The notes under the pieces: model-generated
The model's database searches: none
What the model was told of the DNA's origin: nothing
What the model saw: the letters and a program-made list of their open reading frames with translations, nothing else
Program-made: the position numbers and the translations under genes
From: Alphaproteobacteria bacterium
GTDB taxonomy: Bacteria; Pseudomonadota; Alphaproteobacteria; UBA828
Assembly (NCBI GenBank): GCA_022826345.1
Contig: JAJDVB010000106.1
Span: 62,001-126,000 of the forward strand
Direction of reading: 5' to 3'
Length of the DNA stretch: 64,000 bases
Part shown: one piece after another, positions 55,721-64,000 of the stretch
Layout of the letters: each line of letters begins with the position of its first letter
How positions within the stretch are numbered: the first letter of the stretch is position 1

Positions 55721-56824
55721 CTACACGTTGAATCGGAACAGCATCACGTCGCCGTCCCGCACCACGTAGGAGCGCCCCTCCTGGCGCATGCGCCCGGCGC
55801 TGCGGGCGGCCTGCTCGCCGCCGAGCGCGATCAGCTCGTCCGCTGCGATGGTCTCGGCGCAGATGAAGCCGCGCGCGAAATCGGTGTGGATGCGGCCGGC
55901 CGCCTCGACCGCCGTGCTGCCCTCCGGGATGGGCCAGGCGCGCGCCTCGGTCTCGGTCGCCGTGAGGAAGCGGATCAGGCCGAGCAAGCGGTGCCCGGCG
56001 TGGATCACACGGTCGAGGCTGGGCGCTTCGAGTTCGAGGGCTTCGAGGAACTCGCGCTTCTCCGCTGGGTCTTCGAGCAGGGCGATTTCCGCCTCGATCG
56101 CCGCCGAGATCACGACCTGCTCCGCGCCGGTGGCGGTGGCATGGTCCGCGACGGCCTGGCTCATCGTGTTGCCCGTCGCGGCACTCGCCTCGTCGACGTT
56201 GCCGACGTAGAGCACCGGCTTCGCGCTCAGCAGGTTGAGCGCCGAGAATTCACGCTTGGCCGTCTCGTCGGGCAGGTCGAGCGCGCGCGCCGGACGGCCG
56301 CTCTCAAGCAAGGCGAGCGCCGGCTCGATGGCCGCGAGTCGATCCTTCGCCTCCTTGTCGCCGCCACGTGCGCGCTTGATCGCTGCCTCGCGCTGCCGCT
56401 CCAGGCTTTCAAGGTCGGCCAACATGAGCTCGGTCTCGATCAGCCCGATGTCGTGCAGGGGATCCACCGCACCGGAGGCGTGGGCCACCTGGTCGTCCTC
56501 GAAGCAGCGGACCAGGTGGAGCAGCGCATCGACCTCGCGCACGTGGCCCAGGAAGCGATTGCCGAGTCCCTCGCCCTTGCTCGCGCCGGCGACGAGGCCG
56601 GCGATATCCACCACCTCCAGCACGCTCGGCACGACCTTGCGCGAGCCGGCGAGGCGCGCGACCTCGTGGAGCGCCGGGTCGGGCACCGGCGCGCGCCCCA
56701 CGTTGGGCTCGACGGTGCAGAAGGGATAGTTGCCGACCTCGGCCGCGCCGCTCGCGACCAGCGCGTTGAAGAGCGTGGACTTGCCCACGTTGGGCAGGCC
56801 CACGATGCCGCACCTAAACCCCAC
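55721..56824 (-). CDS. ychF: Redox-regulated ATPase YchF
   Basis: This 367-residue Obg-family protein binds ATP rather than GTP. It has the P-loop GLPNVGKSTLFNAL, switch II DIAGLVAGASKGEGLGNRFL, and the NVDE motif in YVGNVDEASAA in place of the NKxD of GTPases, and ends in a TGS domain. It follows pth and overlaps it by 11 bases, the normal order. Confidence 0.97.
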   Translation of the reverse strand: MGFRCGIVGLPNVGKSTLFNALVASGAAEVGNYPFCTVEPNVGRAPVPDPALHEVARLAGSRKVVPSVLEVVDIAGLVAGASKGEGLGNRFLGHVREVDALLHLVRCFEDDQVAHASGAVDPLHDIGLIETELMLADLESLERQREAAIKRARGGDKEAKDRLAAIEPALALLESGRPARALDLPDETAKREFSALNLLSAKPVLYVGNVDEASAATGNTMSQAVADHATATGAEQVVISAAIEAEIALLEDPAEKREFLEALELEAPSLDRVIHAGHRLLGLIRFLTATETEARAWPIPEGSTAVEAAGRIHTDFARGFICAETIAADELIALGGEQAARSAGRMRQEGRSYVVRDGDVMLFRFNV

Positions 56825-57527
56825 CCGATGATCCAGGCGGGGATTTGCCGCCGGCCCGCGCAGGGCTCGATCCGGGCGGCGGGGCGAGGAGCGCGACCCG
56901 GCTCATGAAGGCGCTGGCGTCGCCCGCCATGAGCAGCGGGAAAGCATCGACGATGGCGTCGAGAGTCGGGTCGAGCCAGGTCCGGTCCGACGCGCCAAAG
57001 TTGGAGAGCACGTGGAGGGTCATGTGGTCCCGGTCGCCGGGGTGGCCGATTCCGATTCGCACTCGCCAGTAGTCGGCACCGATATGAGCCCGGATGCTCC
57101 TGAGCCCTTTGTGGCCGGCAATGCCCCCGCCGCACTTGGCCCGAACCTTGCCGGCGGCGAGGTCGACCTCGTCGTGCAGCACGATGACGGCCTCGGGCGC
57201 AAGGCGGTGGAAGCGCATGGCAGCGCCCACCGCGCGGCCCGAATCGTTCATGTACGTCTGCGGCTTGAGCGCGAGCACCGACTCGCCGCCGACGCGGCCC
57301 TCCGCGATCTCGCCGTGAAAGCGCGTGCGCCGCCCGAACGCGCCAAAGTCATGGGCCGTTGCCAGCGCATCGAGCGCCAAAAAGCCGACGTTGTGACGAT
57401 GCCGGGCGGCATCGGCGCCGGGATTGCCGAGGCCGACCAGCAGGCGGGAAGGGGCGCCGCCCTGGGCGGCGCGAGAGCGGCGGAAGAAGGCCGTGCTACG
57501 ACTCCTCGCCTTCCTCGGCCGGCGCAC
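56814..57527 (-). CDS. pth: Peptidyl-tRNA hydrolase Pth, uncertain start
   Basis: Pth frees peptides from tRNA that has dropped off ribosomes. The conserved core runs from LLVGLGNPG to the end and keeps Asn in GNPG, His in RHRHNVGF, Asn in YMNDSG and Asp in LHDEVDL. The GHKGL segment has Lys where E. coli has Asn114. No ATG, GTG or TTG lies in frame between the rplY stop (57496) and the core. GTG at 57527, inside the last part of rplY, is the best candidate (237 residues), with a GAGGAAGGGG-like site before it; ATG 57593 is another option. Both give an Arg/Lys-rich tail that mirrors the acidic tail of rplY in another frame. Confidence 0.85.
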   Translation of the reverse strand: MRRPRKARSRSTAFFRRSRAAQGGAPSRLLVGLGNPGADAARHRHNVGFLALDALATAHDFGAFGRRTRFHGEIAEGRVGGESVLALKPQTYMNDSGRAVGAAMRFHRLAPEAVIVLHDEVDLAAGKVRAKCGGGIAGHKGLRSIRAHIGADYWRVRIGIGHPGDRDHMTLHVLSNFGASDRTWLDPTLDAIVDAFPLLMAGDASAFMSRVALLAPPPGSSPARAGGKSPPGSSGGV

Positions 57528-58176
57528 CCTCGGCGTCTTCGGCCCCTTCCTCGGCGCCTTCCTCCTCCTCGCCCTCTTCGCCTTCCTCCTCATCGACCGG
57601 CTCGACGATGACCGTGGGCGCGGCGATGGTGGCGACGGTGAAGTCGCGGTCGGTGATGGTGGGCGTCACCCCCTCCGGAAGCTCGATGTGGCTGATGTGG
57701 ATGCTGTCGCCGATCTCGCATCCCGACACGTCGGCCACGATAAACTCGGGGATGGCTTCGAGCGGGCACATGAGCTCGACCTCGTGGCGGACGATGTTGA
57801 GCACGCCGCCGCGCTTCAGGCCTTCGCACTCCTCCTGGCCGTCGAAGCGGACCTCCACGGAGACCGCGAGCGCCGCGCCGGCGACGTAGCGGATGAAGTC
57901 GACGTGAAGCGGCGCATCGCTGACCGGATCGACTTGAACGTCGCGGGCCAGAACGCGAATCACGTCGCCATTGACCTTGAGGTCGTAGAGGCGGGCGAAG
58001 AAGCCCCGCCGGCCGATCTCGCGCTCCAGCACGTTGTAGTCGAGCGAGACGGAAAGCGGATCCGCACCGCCGCCGTAAACGATGGCTGGCGTGCGGCCCT
58101 CGCGCCTGAGCGCTCGCGCGCCTCCCTTGCCGCGCGGCTCGCGCGGCAGTGCCTCGATCATTGCTTCGTCACTCAT
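57496..58176 (-). CDS. rplY: 50S ribosomal protein L25 / general stress protein Ctc
   Basis: This 226-residue protein binds 5S rRNA. It opens MSDEAMIEALPREPRGKGGARALRREGRTPAIVYGGG and contains the TL5/CTC C-terminal beta domain. It ends with a long acidic tail rich in Glu (about the last 40 residues). It begins behind CCGGAGAC. It overlaps the likely pth start by about 32 bases in another frame. Confidence 0.96.
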   Translation of the reverse strand: MSDEAMIEALPREPRGKGGARALRREGRTPAIVYGGGADPLSVSLDYNVLEREIGRRGFFARLYDLKVNGDVIRVLARDVQVDPVSDAPLHVDFIRYVAGAALAVSVEVRFDGQEECEGLKRGGVLNIVRHEVELMCPLEAIPEFIVADVSGCEIGDSIHISHIELPEGVTPTITDRDFTVATIAAPTVIVEPVDEEEGEEGEEEEGAEEGAEDAEGAPAEEGEES

Positions 58177-58209
58177 GGTTCTGTTGTCTCCGGAGTTCTG
58201 TCGCGCGCG

Positions 58210-59142
58210 TCAATCGAAGAGGCTCGAAACCGAGGTCTCCGAGCTGATACGGAGAATCGATTCGGCCATCAACGGCGCGATCGGGAGCACGCGGATGTTG
58301 TCCGCGCCCTCCACGGCTTCGGTGGTCTGAATGGTGTCCGTCACGACCAGAGACTCGAGCTCAGATGACGAGACCCGCGCCACCGCCTCGCCCGATAGCA
58401 CCGCGTGAGAGACATAGCCGTGAACCGCCTTCGCGCCCTCTTCCTTGAGCGCCGCTGCCGCGTTGCAGAGGGTCCCGGCCGAATCGACGATATCGTCCAC
58501 GATGATGCAGCGCCGGCCCTCGACATCGCCGATGATGTTCATGACTTCCGACTGACCGGCCTGCTCGCGCCTCTTGTCCACGATCGAAAGGTCCGCATTG
58601 AAGCGCTTGGCCATGGCCCGCGCCCGCAGCACGCCGCCGACATCGGGCGAGACGAACATCAGAGGCTCGTTGTTGTAGTTCATCCTGATGTCATCGACCA
58701 TCACCGGCGCCGCGTAGAGATTGTCCACCGGAATGTCGAAGAAGCCCTGAATTTGGCCTGCGTGCAGGTCGAGCGTGAGGACCCGGTTGGCGCCGCTTGC
58801 CTCGATCAGGTTGGCGACCAGCTTGGCGGAGATCGGCGTGCGCGGCGACGATTTTCGGTCCTGCCGGGCGTAGCCGAAGTAGGGCACCACCGCGGTCACC
58901 CGCTGCGCCGAGGCGCGCTTCAGGGCGTCGAGGCAGATCAGCAGCTCCATCAGGTTGTCGTTGGCCGGCGTCGACGTCGATTGAATCAGGAACACGTCTT
59001 CGCCGCGCACGTTCTCCTGGATCTCCACGAAGATCTCGGAATCGGAGAAGCGGCGGATCGAGGCTCGAGTCAAACCGATGCCGAGCGCCGACGAGATCGC
59101 CTCAGCCAGCGGCCGGTTGCTGTTCCCGGCAACGAGCTTCAT
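58210..59142 (-). CDS. prs: Ribose-phosphate pyrophosphokinase Prs
   Basis: This 310-residue enzyme makes PRPP from ribose 5-phosphate and ATP. It has the [18 protein letters not shown] segment, the PRPP loop [12 protein letters not shown], and the [21 protein letters not shown]-terminal motif. It is upstream of rplY, the usual alphaproteobacterial order. Confidence 0.97.
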   Translation of the reverse strand: MKLVAGNSNRPLAEAISSALGIGLTRASIRRFSDSEIFVEIQENVRGEDVFLIQSTSTPANDNLMELLICLDALKRASAQRVTAVVPYFGYARQDRKSSPRTPISAKLVANLIEASGANRVLTLDLHAGQIQGFFDIPVDNLYAAPVMVDDIRMNYNNEPLMFVSPDVGGVLRARAMAKRFNADLSIVDKRREQAGQSEVMNIIGDVEGRRCIIVDDIVDSAGTLCNAAAALKEEGAKAVHGYVSHAVLSGEAVARVSSSELESLVVTDTIQTTEAVEGADNIRVLPIAPLMAESILRISSETSVSSLFD

Positions 59143-59178
59143 CGATGACGGTTCCCTGGAGCGTGGATCGGGGCAAGA

Positions 59179-59199
59179 CCTGCAGGGCCACCCTGCAGG
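59179..59199 (-). repeat. Perfect 9-base hairpin between the lipoprotein gene and prs
   Basis: CCTGCAGGG and CCCTGCAGG flank a 3-base loop in the 107-base gap upstream of prs; GC pairs extend it outward with mismatches. It could end or slow transcription from the lipoprotein gene or lie in the prs leader. No U-run follows on the minus strand. Confidence 0.45.
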
Positions 59200-59249
59200 C
59201 CCCGAAGGCGCGCGGACTGTATCAATCTGACCCTGCCCTGTAAACGCCG

Positions 59250-60371
59250 TTACCGGACCGTGACGGAGACGGCGATCGGCGCCTCGACCAGCACCGAAGG
59301 CGCATCCGGCGTCTCCGGCTCAGGCGTGAGGTGTGGCCTGGGTTGTGTCCTGGCGAGCAGTGAGAGCGGCGGCTCGACCAGCGCCGCAGGCAGCTTGGCA
59401 GACGCTTGAATCGCCAGCGAAAGCGGCGCTTCGATCGGAGTCCGGCGGGGCGGTCTCGTGGACGCCTTCCGCCGGGGCAACTGAGCGACTCGGCGTACGT
59501 CCGGTTGATCGAGCAATTGCGCGATGCCTGGCGCACCGGCGCGGGCGACGAGTCGTGGCAAAACGCCCCACGTGCCGGTCAACTGGTCCTCGCCGACTCG
59601 GTTGCTCTGAGTAACGGTGCCGAGTCTTGAGCCATCGGGATGCAGCACGTCCCAGGCAATCGTGACGGTGGCGCTATCCGTGGTGGCGTCGTCTCGTGCG
59701 ACCCGGACCCAGCCCTGGATCGTCAGACTCCCGGCCTCGGGGGCATCGGCAACAGTGACGCCGATTTGGGCGAGCGAATGCCGCATGGCGCGTGCCAACG
59801 CCACGCCTCCGCCGCTGGGGGCACCGCGAACGGTTTCGATCGCAACAGGCAATCGGGGCGGACGGTTTGGATCTACGGCTTCCGGCGGTTTCAGCACGGC
59901 TGCGACCCGCGCGGCGGCCCGCTCGGCGACGGCGGCCAGATCGGGCGCCGCTGCATCGTCGGTCGGCACGCCGGGACTTGGCTCCTCGAACCGGAGCGCG
60001 GTCTCGCCATCGGGCGCGATCAGCGACCACCTCAGCTTGCCTGCGGCGACAGAGACGCGCCCGGCCAGCACGATGCTGCCTCGGCCGCCGGCGAGGGCGC
60101 TGGCCGGCACGTCGCGCAGGCGCAGCGCATTCACCACTTCGTCCACCAGCACTGCCGACTGGTTTGCCGGCAGCCCACCGATGGGCGGTACCAGGATGCT
60201 GCCCCAGGCTGTGTCTCCGGGAACGGTCCACGCCTGCGTGCTTTTGTCTGACGGCTGGAACGGGCGGGGCAGGTCGCCACAGGCCGCGAGCGCCACGCAC
60301 GCGATGAGGACCAGCGCGAGCGGCATCGCCCTCCGCCAGGCGCAACGGGCCGCGCTGCCAGGGCGCATCAT
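59250..60371 (-). CDS. Predicted lipoprotein of unknown function
   Basis: This 373-residue protein has a signal peptide with lipobox LAAC (Cys31 from the first ATG; the ATGATG at 60371 leaves two possible starts). The rest has no family I recognise. It has an internal segment that looks like a membrane-facing beta-rich domain ([30 protein letters not shown] and [18 protein letters not shown]). The end is Pro/Arg-rich with repeats of PPLSL. It is coupled to a 26-residue ORF by ATGA and lies between pgeF and prs. Confidence 0.85.
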   Translation of the reverse strand: MMRPGSAARCAWRRAMPLALVLIACVALAACGDLPRPFQPSDKSTQAWTVPGDTAWGSILVPPIGGLPANQSAVLVDEVVNALRLRDVPASALAGGRGSIVLAGRVSVAAGKLRWSLIAPDGETALRFEEPSPGVPTDDAAAPDLAAVAERAAARVAAVLKPPEAVDPNRPPRLPVAIETVRGAPSGGGVALARAMRHSLAQIGVTVADAPEAGSLTIQGWVRVARDDATTDSATVTIAWDVLHPDGSRLGTVTQSNRVGEDQLTGTWGVLPRLVARAGAPGIAQLLDQPDVRRVAQLPRRKASTRPPRRTPIEAPLSLAIQASAKLPAALVEPPLSLLARTQPRPHLTPEPETPDAPSVLVEAPIAVSVTVR

Positions 60372-60448
60372 GGGCTCGACACCGCCAAAGCGCAGCTCGC
60401 CACCATGCCGACGAAGAGGAGGACACCGAAGATGATGACATACGGCAT
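60368..60448 (-). CDS. 26-residue predicted membrane peptide
   Basis: A small reading frame MPYVIIFGVLLFVGMVASCA starts one base after the pgeF stop (TGACATG) and ends SSP with a TGA that overlaps the lipoprotein start as ATGA. It consists almost entirely of one membrane helix. The exact spacing on both sides and hydrophobic content suggest that it is translated, but nothing similar is recognised, so confidence is moderate. It is too short for most gene finders. Confidence 0.5.
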   Translation of the reverse strand: MPYVIIFGVLLFVGMVASCALAVSSP

Positions 60449-60449
60449 G

Positions 60450-61229
60450 TCAGGGGCCGAGAGCGACGATTGAGATATTGCGACCGTAGTCGGACTCGCC
60501 CCGGTGGACGCTCCGGCGGTAGCTGAAGTAGTGGTCGGCCTCAGCGCAGGTGTCGCCGCCCGTCGCTGCAACCGCCGCGAGTCCCAGGGTACGCAGGCGT
60601 CGCGCGACGTAACCCGTGAGATCAAAGAGGAAATGGCCGTCGCGCCCCGCTGGCCTGAACAGGTCTTCGTCCTGCGCTCTGCGAGCCAGGAACGGCGCCG
60701 GGAACTCGGGCCCGACCTCGTAAGAGGCCGCGCCGATCGCGGGGCCGATCACGGCCCGCATCCCGCCCGCTCGCGCGCCGAGGCCCAGCATGGCTTCGAC
60801 TGCGGCTTCAAGAATCCCGTTGAGCGCGCCGCGCCAGCCGGCATGGGCCGCGCCGATCACGCCGGCCTCGCGATCCACCAGCAGCACCGGCACGCAATCG
60901 GCGGTGAGGATCGCCAGTGCGAGTCCGGGCGTGGTCGTCACCATCGCATCGATGCGCGGCGCGTCCTCCCGCGCCCAGGTTGCGGTCACGATAAGCGCTT
61001 CAGCGCTGTGCACCTGATACGCGGTGCAAAGAGTTGCAGGTGAGAGCCCGCAGGCAGCGGTGGCACGCGCGCGGTTCTCGCGCACGGCCTCGGGGTCATC
61101 GCCCGAGCCGTAACCACAGTTGAGGGAGCGGTACAGCCCCTCGCTAACACCGCCGGCGCGGCCGAAGAAGCCGTGGCGGATACGGCCCTCGGGATCGTCC
61201 AACAGCGCGTGAGAGATGGGCTCCATCAC
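60450..61229 (-). CDS. pgeF: Peptidoglycan editing factor PgeF (YfiH, laccase-domain)
   Basis: This 259-residue protein belongs to the Cu-oxidase_4/YfiH family, which corrects peptidoglycan containing Ser in place of Ala. It has HGFFGRAGGVSEGLYRSLN, the metal ligands in YQVHSAEA, ILTADCVPVLL and GAAHAGWRGALNGI. Its start overlaps the midA stop by 4 bases. Confidence 0.94.
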   Translation of the reverse strand: MMEPISHALLDDPEGRIRHGFFGRAGGVSEGLYRSLNCGYGSGDDPEAVRENRARATAACGLSPATLCTAYQVHSAEALIVTATWAREDAPRIDAMVTTTPGLALAILTADCVPVLLVDREAGVIGAAHAGWRGALNGILEAAVEAMLGLGARAGGMRAVIGPAIGAASYEVGPEFPAPFLARRAQDEDLFRPAGRDGHFLFDLTGYVARRLRTLGLAAVAATGGDTCAEADHYFSYRRSVHRGESDYGRNISIVALGP

Positions 61230-62314
61230 CGCGCCGCCCTCGCTTCGGTCTCGAAGCCCGGTGGCGTATCCAGCGCCGGGTGTGCAAGCGCCAGTGCCTT
61301 GAACAGTTCGCCCATGCCGTGTGCGCCCGTGAGGCGGCGAAGCGCGGCGTCGATGTCGGCGGCCTGATCGGCGCTCGCGTTCTGCCGCAGCCGGGCTGCG
61401 CGCGCCTCGATCCCCAGCGCCTTGAGAAAGCGACCTTGGGGCACCGGGCCGAAGACGTTGGCGCCCTCGCGCCGCGCTGCCGACGCCAGAGTGGAGAAAT
61501 CGACGTGCGCTGTCAGGTCGGCGCTACCGGGCTCGTCCAGCGCATCGTGACGGCTGTGCCGCTTCATCGCTTGCAGGGTATCGCCGAAGCCTGGCCGCTC
61601 GTGTCCGTAATCGATGATCAGCGATGCGCCGCCATCAGCCGCAATTCGCTCGGCGAGGGCGCCAGCCAGCGCTTCCCGCGCCGGCGCACGTTCGACGATG
61701 GCGCCGGACGGCGCGCAGCCGAGGCCGGCCTCGACGGGAACCGAATCGGCGGCGGCGAAGCGAAGTGCTTGGGATGAGGGCGCGAGAGTGACGACGCGCT
61801 CCTGCCATGCGTTGCCGACCCGCTCGAATTGCCGGATCGGCAACGCGTCGAAGAACTCGTTGGCGATGACCAGCACCGGGCCGGGGGGCACGGTCTCGAA
61901 CCCCTCGTGCCACGTCGGGTGTGCGTCGGCGAGCAGGGTAGCCTGCTCCGCGCGCAAGCTCTGGCTCGACTCGACGAGGTGCAGGTCGATGGCGTCGCGA
62001 AAGGCCGGCACGGTTCGCACCGCGCGCAGCGCATCGACGAGGAGGGTGCCGCGGCCCGGCCCGAGCTCAACGAGCCGCACGTGCTGCAGCTGGCCCATGC
62101 TCTGCCATACCGCCGCGCACCAGAGCCCGATCAGTTCGCCGAACATCTGGCTTACCTCGGGCGCGGTGACGAAGTCGCCGGCCGCGCCGATCGGCCGGCC
62201 CCAGCGGTAATAGCCGTGAGCGGGATGATGGAGGCAAAGCTCCATGTAGGCGTCGACGCCGATGGGACCGTCGCGCCTGATCCGCTCCCTTATCTCTTCC
62301 GCAAGCGCGGTCAT
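61226..62314 (-). CDS. MidA/NDUFAF7-family SAM-dependent methyltransferase
   Basis: This 362-residue protein starts MTALAEEIRERIRRDGPIGVDAYMELCLHHPAHGYYRWG, typical of the family. The SAM motif is RLVELGPGRGTLLVDALR. NDUFAF7 methylates an arginine of complex I subunit NDUFS2 in mitochondria, and bacterial members may do the same on NuoD. Its ATG overlaps the lgt stop by one base (TGATG), and the open frame continues into lgt upstream. Confidence 0.92.
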   Translation of the reverse strand: MTALAEEIRERIRRDGPIGVDAYMELCLHHPAHGYYRWGRPIGAAGDFVTAPEVSQMFGELIGLWCAAVWQSMGQLQHVRLVELGPGRGTLLVDALRAVRTVPAFRDAIDLHLVESSQSLRAEQATLLADAHPTWHEGFETVPPGPVLVIANEFFDALPIRQFERVGNAWQERVVTLAPSSQALRFAAADSVPVEAGLGCAPSGAIVERAPAREALAGALAERIAADGGASLIIDYGHERPGFGDTLQAMKRHSRHDALDEPGSADLTAHVDFSTLASAARREGANVFGPVPQGRFLKALGIEARAARLRQNASADQAADIDAALRRLTGAHGMGELFKALALAHPALDTPPGFETEARAAR

Positions 62315-63141
62315 CACCCGGCCTGCCCGTCCGCTCGCCCGTCGATCCGAGGCACCGGCGGGATGCGGAGGATGAGGAAGAGCCCGAGCACGATCATCGG
62401 GAGCGAGAGCACCTGCCCCATGCTGATGCCGGGCAGGATGAAGCCGAGGAACGCATCCGGCTCGCGGAACAGCTCGGCGATGATCCGGGCGACGCCGTAA
62501 CCGGCGAAAAACATGCCGGCGACGGTGCCCGGTCGCCGAACCACCCACCGCATGTGCACGGCGACCGCGAGGATCGTGAACAGGACCAGGCCTTCCAGGA
62601 TTGCCTCGTAAATCTGGCTCGGGTGGCGGGGCTCGGGCCCGCCGCCTGGAAACACCATCGCCCATGAGACATCGCTTACCCGGCCGTACAGCTCGCCGTT
62701 AACGAAATTCGCCATGCGGCCCAGGAAGAGGCCGATCGGCACCTGTGCACAAACCGCATCGGCGACGGAGAGCAGGCTGATTTTCATGATGCGGGTGTAG
62801 AGGACCACGACGACGATCACGCCTAGGGCGCCGCCGTGAAAGGACATCCCGCCTTGCCAGACCACGAAAATCTCACCGGGATTGGCGAAGTAATACCCCG
62901 GTTGATAGAACAGCACGTAGCCCAGCCTGCCGCCCACCACGACGCCGAGGGTGCCGAACACCAGCAGGTCGTCGGCGTGGCGCTTGGTCATTCTCTCGAT
63001 GCAATTCCCGGCGAGATAGCGAACGTACTGCCAGCCGAGCAGCAGGCCGACGACGTAGGACAAGGCATACCAGCGGATGGCGACGGGGCCGATTTCCACG
63101 GCCACCGGGTCGATGGTGGGGAAGGCGAGGGCGAAGGTCAT
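62314..63141 (-). CDS. lgt: Prolipoprotein diacylglyceryl transferase Lgt
   Basis: Lgt attaches diacylglycerol to the lipobox cysteine of prolipoproteins. This 275-residue membrane protein has the conserved MSFHGGALG and the signature GRMANFVNGELYGR, and about seven membrane helices. The start at 63141 overlaps the hldD stop by 4 bases (ATGA). The lipoproteins in this window (pal, the one at 59250) are its potential substrates. Confidence 0.97.
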   Translation of the reverse strand: MTFALAFPTIDPVAVEIGPVAIRWYALSYVVGLLLGWQYVRYLAGNCIERMTKRHADDLLVFGTLGVVVGGRLGYVLFYQPGYYFANPGEIFVVWQGGMSFHGGALGVIVVVVLYTRIMKISLLSVADAVCAQVPIGLFLGRMANFVNGELYGRVSDVSWAMVFPGGGPEPRHPSQIYEAILEGLVLFTILAVAVHMRWVVRRPGTVAGMFFAGYGVARIIAELFREPDAFLGFILPGISMGQVLSLPMIVLGLFLILRIPPVPRIDGRADGQAG

Positions 63142-64000
63142 CGATAGGGGTCGTCCTGGCTCAGGTAATCGCGCACATAGCGGCCGACACCTTCTTCGAT
63201 GGGCGTGAAGGGCGCGGCATAGCCCGCGCGGCGGAGGCGTTCCATCCGCGCCTCTGTAAAGTACTGGTAATGCGCGCGTATGGCTTCCGGCATCTCGATA
63301 TAGTCGATCGACGGTGCGCGGCCTAGCGCCGCGAAGAGCGTATTCGCAAGTGAAGTGAAGCTGCGCGCCGTGCCGGTCCCGACGTTGAACAAGCCGCTTA
63401 TCTGCGGATTGTCCAGCAGCCACAGCATCACGGCGGCACAGTCGCCGACCCACACGAAGTCGCGGCACTGGCCCCCGTCCGGGTATCGCGAGTCGCAGGA
63501 CTTGAAGAGGCGGATCGGCCGGCCTTCGGCCGCGCCGGGGTAGGCGGTCGCCACGACGCTGCGCTGACCGTTCTTGTGATACTCGTTGGGGCCATAGACG
63601 TTGAAGAACTTGAGGCCGGCCCACTGCGGCGGTCTCGGTGCGCCCGCTGCCACCTCGTGAGCGACGCGGCGATCGAAGAGATGCTTGCTGCGGCCGTAGC
63701 CGCTGAGTGGTTGCAGCCGCGCCAGCGCCTGGATCGAATCGTCATCGTCGAATCCGCGCGAACCGTCTCCGTAGGTGGCGGCCGACGAGGCGTAGATCAG
63801 CGGCACGCCCTCGGCTGCGCACCAGTGCCAGAGGTTCAGGCTGAAACGATAGTTGTCGCGCGCGAGCAGGCTCGCATCGGATTCGGTCGTGGACGAGACG
63901 GCGCCCAGATGAAAGACAGCGCGCAGCTCACCCGCATGGGCTGCGAGATAGGCGGGGAGGGCGGCCGGTTCGACGAAGGCGCCGAGCTTTCGCTTGGCAA
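63138..64000 (-). CDS. hldD: ADP-L-glycero-D-manno-heptose 6-epimerase HldD, partial
   Basis: This is the C-terminal part of HldD; the N-terminus runs off the right end. The visible frame begins AKRKLGAFVEP and continues through VFHLGAVSSTTESDASLL, ASSAATYGDG with the catalytic YGRSK, FFNVYGPNEYHK, and the C-terminal RYVRDYLSQDDPYR. HldD makes the L,D-heptose of the lipopolysaccharide inner core, so the organism probably makes heptose-containing LPS. It is coupled to lgt by an ATGA overlap. Confidence 0.95.
   Translation of the reverse strand, partial: AKRKLGAFVEPAALPAYLAAHAGELRAVFHLGAVSSTTESDASLLARDNYRFSLNLWHWCAAEGVPLIYASSAATYGDGSRGFDDDDSIQALARLQPLSGYGRSKHLFDRRVAHEVAAGAPRPPQWAGLKFFNVYGPNEYHKNGQRSVVATAYPGAAEGRPIRLFKSCDSRYPDGGQCRDFVWVGDCAAVMLWLLDNPQISGLFNVGTGTARSFTSLANTLFAALGRAPSIDYIEMPEAIRAHYQYFTEARMERLRRAGYAAPFTPIEEGVGRYVRDYLSQDDPYR

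Overview
The window is GC-rich chromosomal DNA, most likely from an alphaproteobacterium of the Rhodospirillales or a near relative. That placement rests on family knowledge, not a search. The evidence is the conserved chain ruvC-ruvA-ruvB-ybgC-tolQ-tolR-tolA-tolB-pal-cpoB-tilS-ftsH-folP-glmM-thiD, the chain hldD-lgt-midA-pgeF-prs-rplY-pth-ychF, and Gram-negative envelope genes (Tol-Pal, Lgt, HldD, an outer-membrane porin). The window is densely packed, with many 1-base TGATG and 4-base ATGA overlaps that imply translational coupling. Both ends are cut: an iron-sulfur subunit gene enters from the left and hldD runs off the right.

Layout. 1-10269 (+): molybdenum hydroxylases of the xanthine dehydrogenase / aerobic CO dehydrogenase superfamily, with three large, three small (one partial) and two FAD subunits; the first and third large subunits are close paralogues. 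10251-16487 (-): an Ada-like repair protein, thiD, glmM, folP and ftsH. 16632-26816 (-): tilS, the Tol-Pal envelope machine, ruvCAB and yebC. 27086-27759 (-): a PIN-domain toxin-antitoxin pair with a repeat-bearing promoter. 27853-33277: an accessory stretch with a methyltransferase, an Asp/Glu-racemase-like protein, a sugar epimerase, a TraR/DksA zinc-finger protein, PhzF, an EamA transporter and a split-barrel flavoprotein. 33411-36479 (+): a coenzyme F420 module (LLM oxidoreductase, PPOX protein, cofE, cofD), followed by a tandem repeat array. 36885-39519 (-): a thiamine-precursor ABC transporter behind a TPP riboswitch and a sigma70-like promoter. 39728-42761 (+): recO and parC. 42792-45415: a porin and an AT-richer stretch with palindromes and a possible small membrane protein. 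45416-49445 (-): bioD, bioF, a class III aminotransferase and a PxpA/LamB-YcsF protein. 49643-52885 (+): three tandem DUF1538 membrane proteins with a P-II-like protein and a CBS protein. 52900-54062 (+): a pteridine-reductase-like SDR and folB. 54059-64000 (-): mtnP, a dienelactone hydrolase, ychF, pth, rplY, prs, an unknown lipoprotein, a 26-residue membrane peptide, pgeF, midA, lgt and hldD.

The best candidate for an undescribed system is the five-gene set at 49643-52885: paralogous multi-pass membrane proteins carrying paired GTT(I/V)AEP and DSGGVT motifs, packed with two nucleotide-sensor-type regulators. It looks like a nucleotide-gated transport or channel complex of unknown substrate. 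Secondary points are the duplicated molybdenum hydroxylases with a non-canonical active-site loop, the F420 genes in an alphaproteobacterium, the cysteine-less racemase homologue, the repeat-overlapped toxin-antitoxin promoter and the tiny coupled membrane ORF upstream of the lipoprotein.
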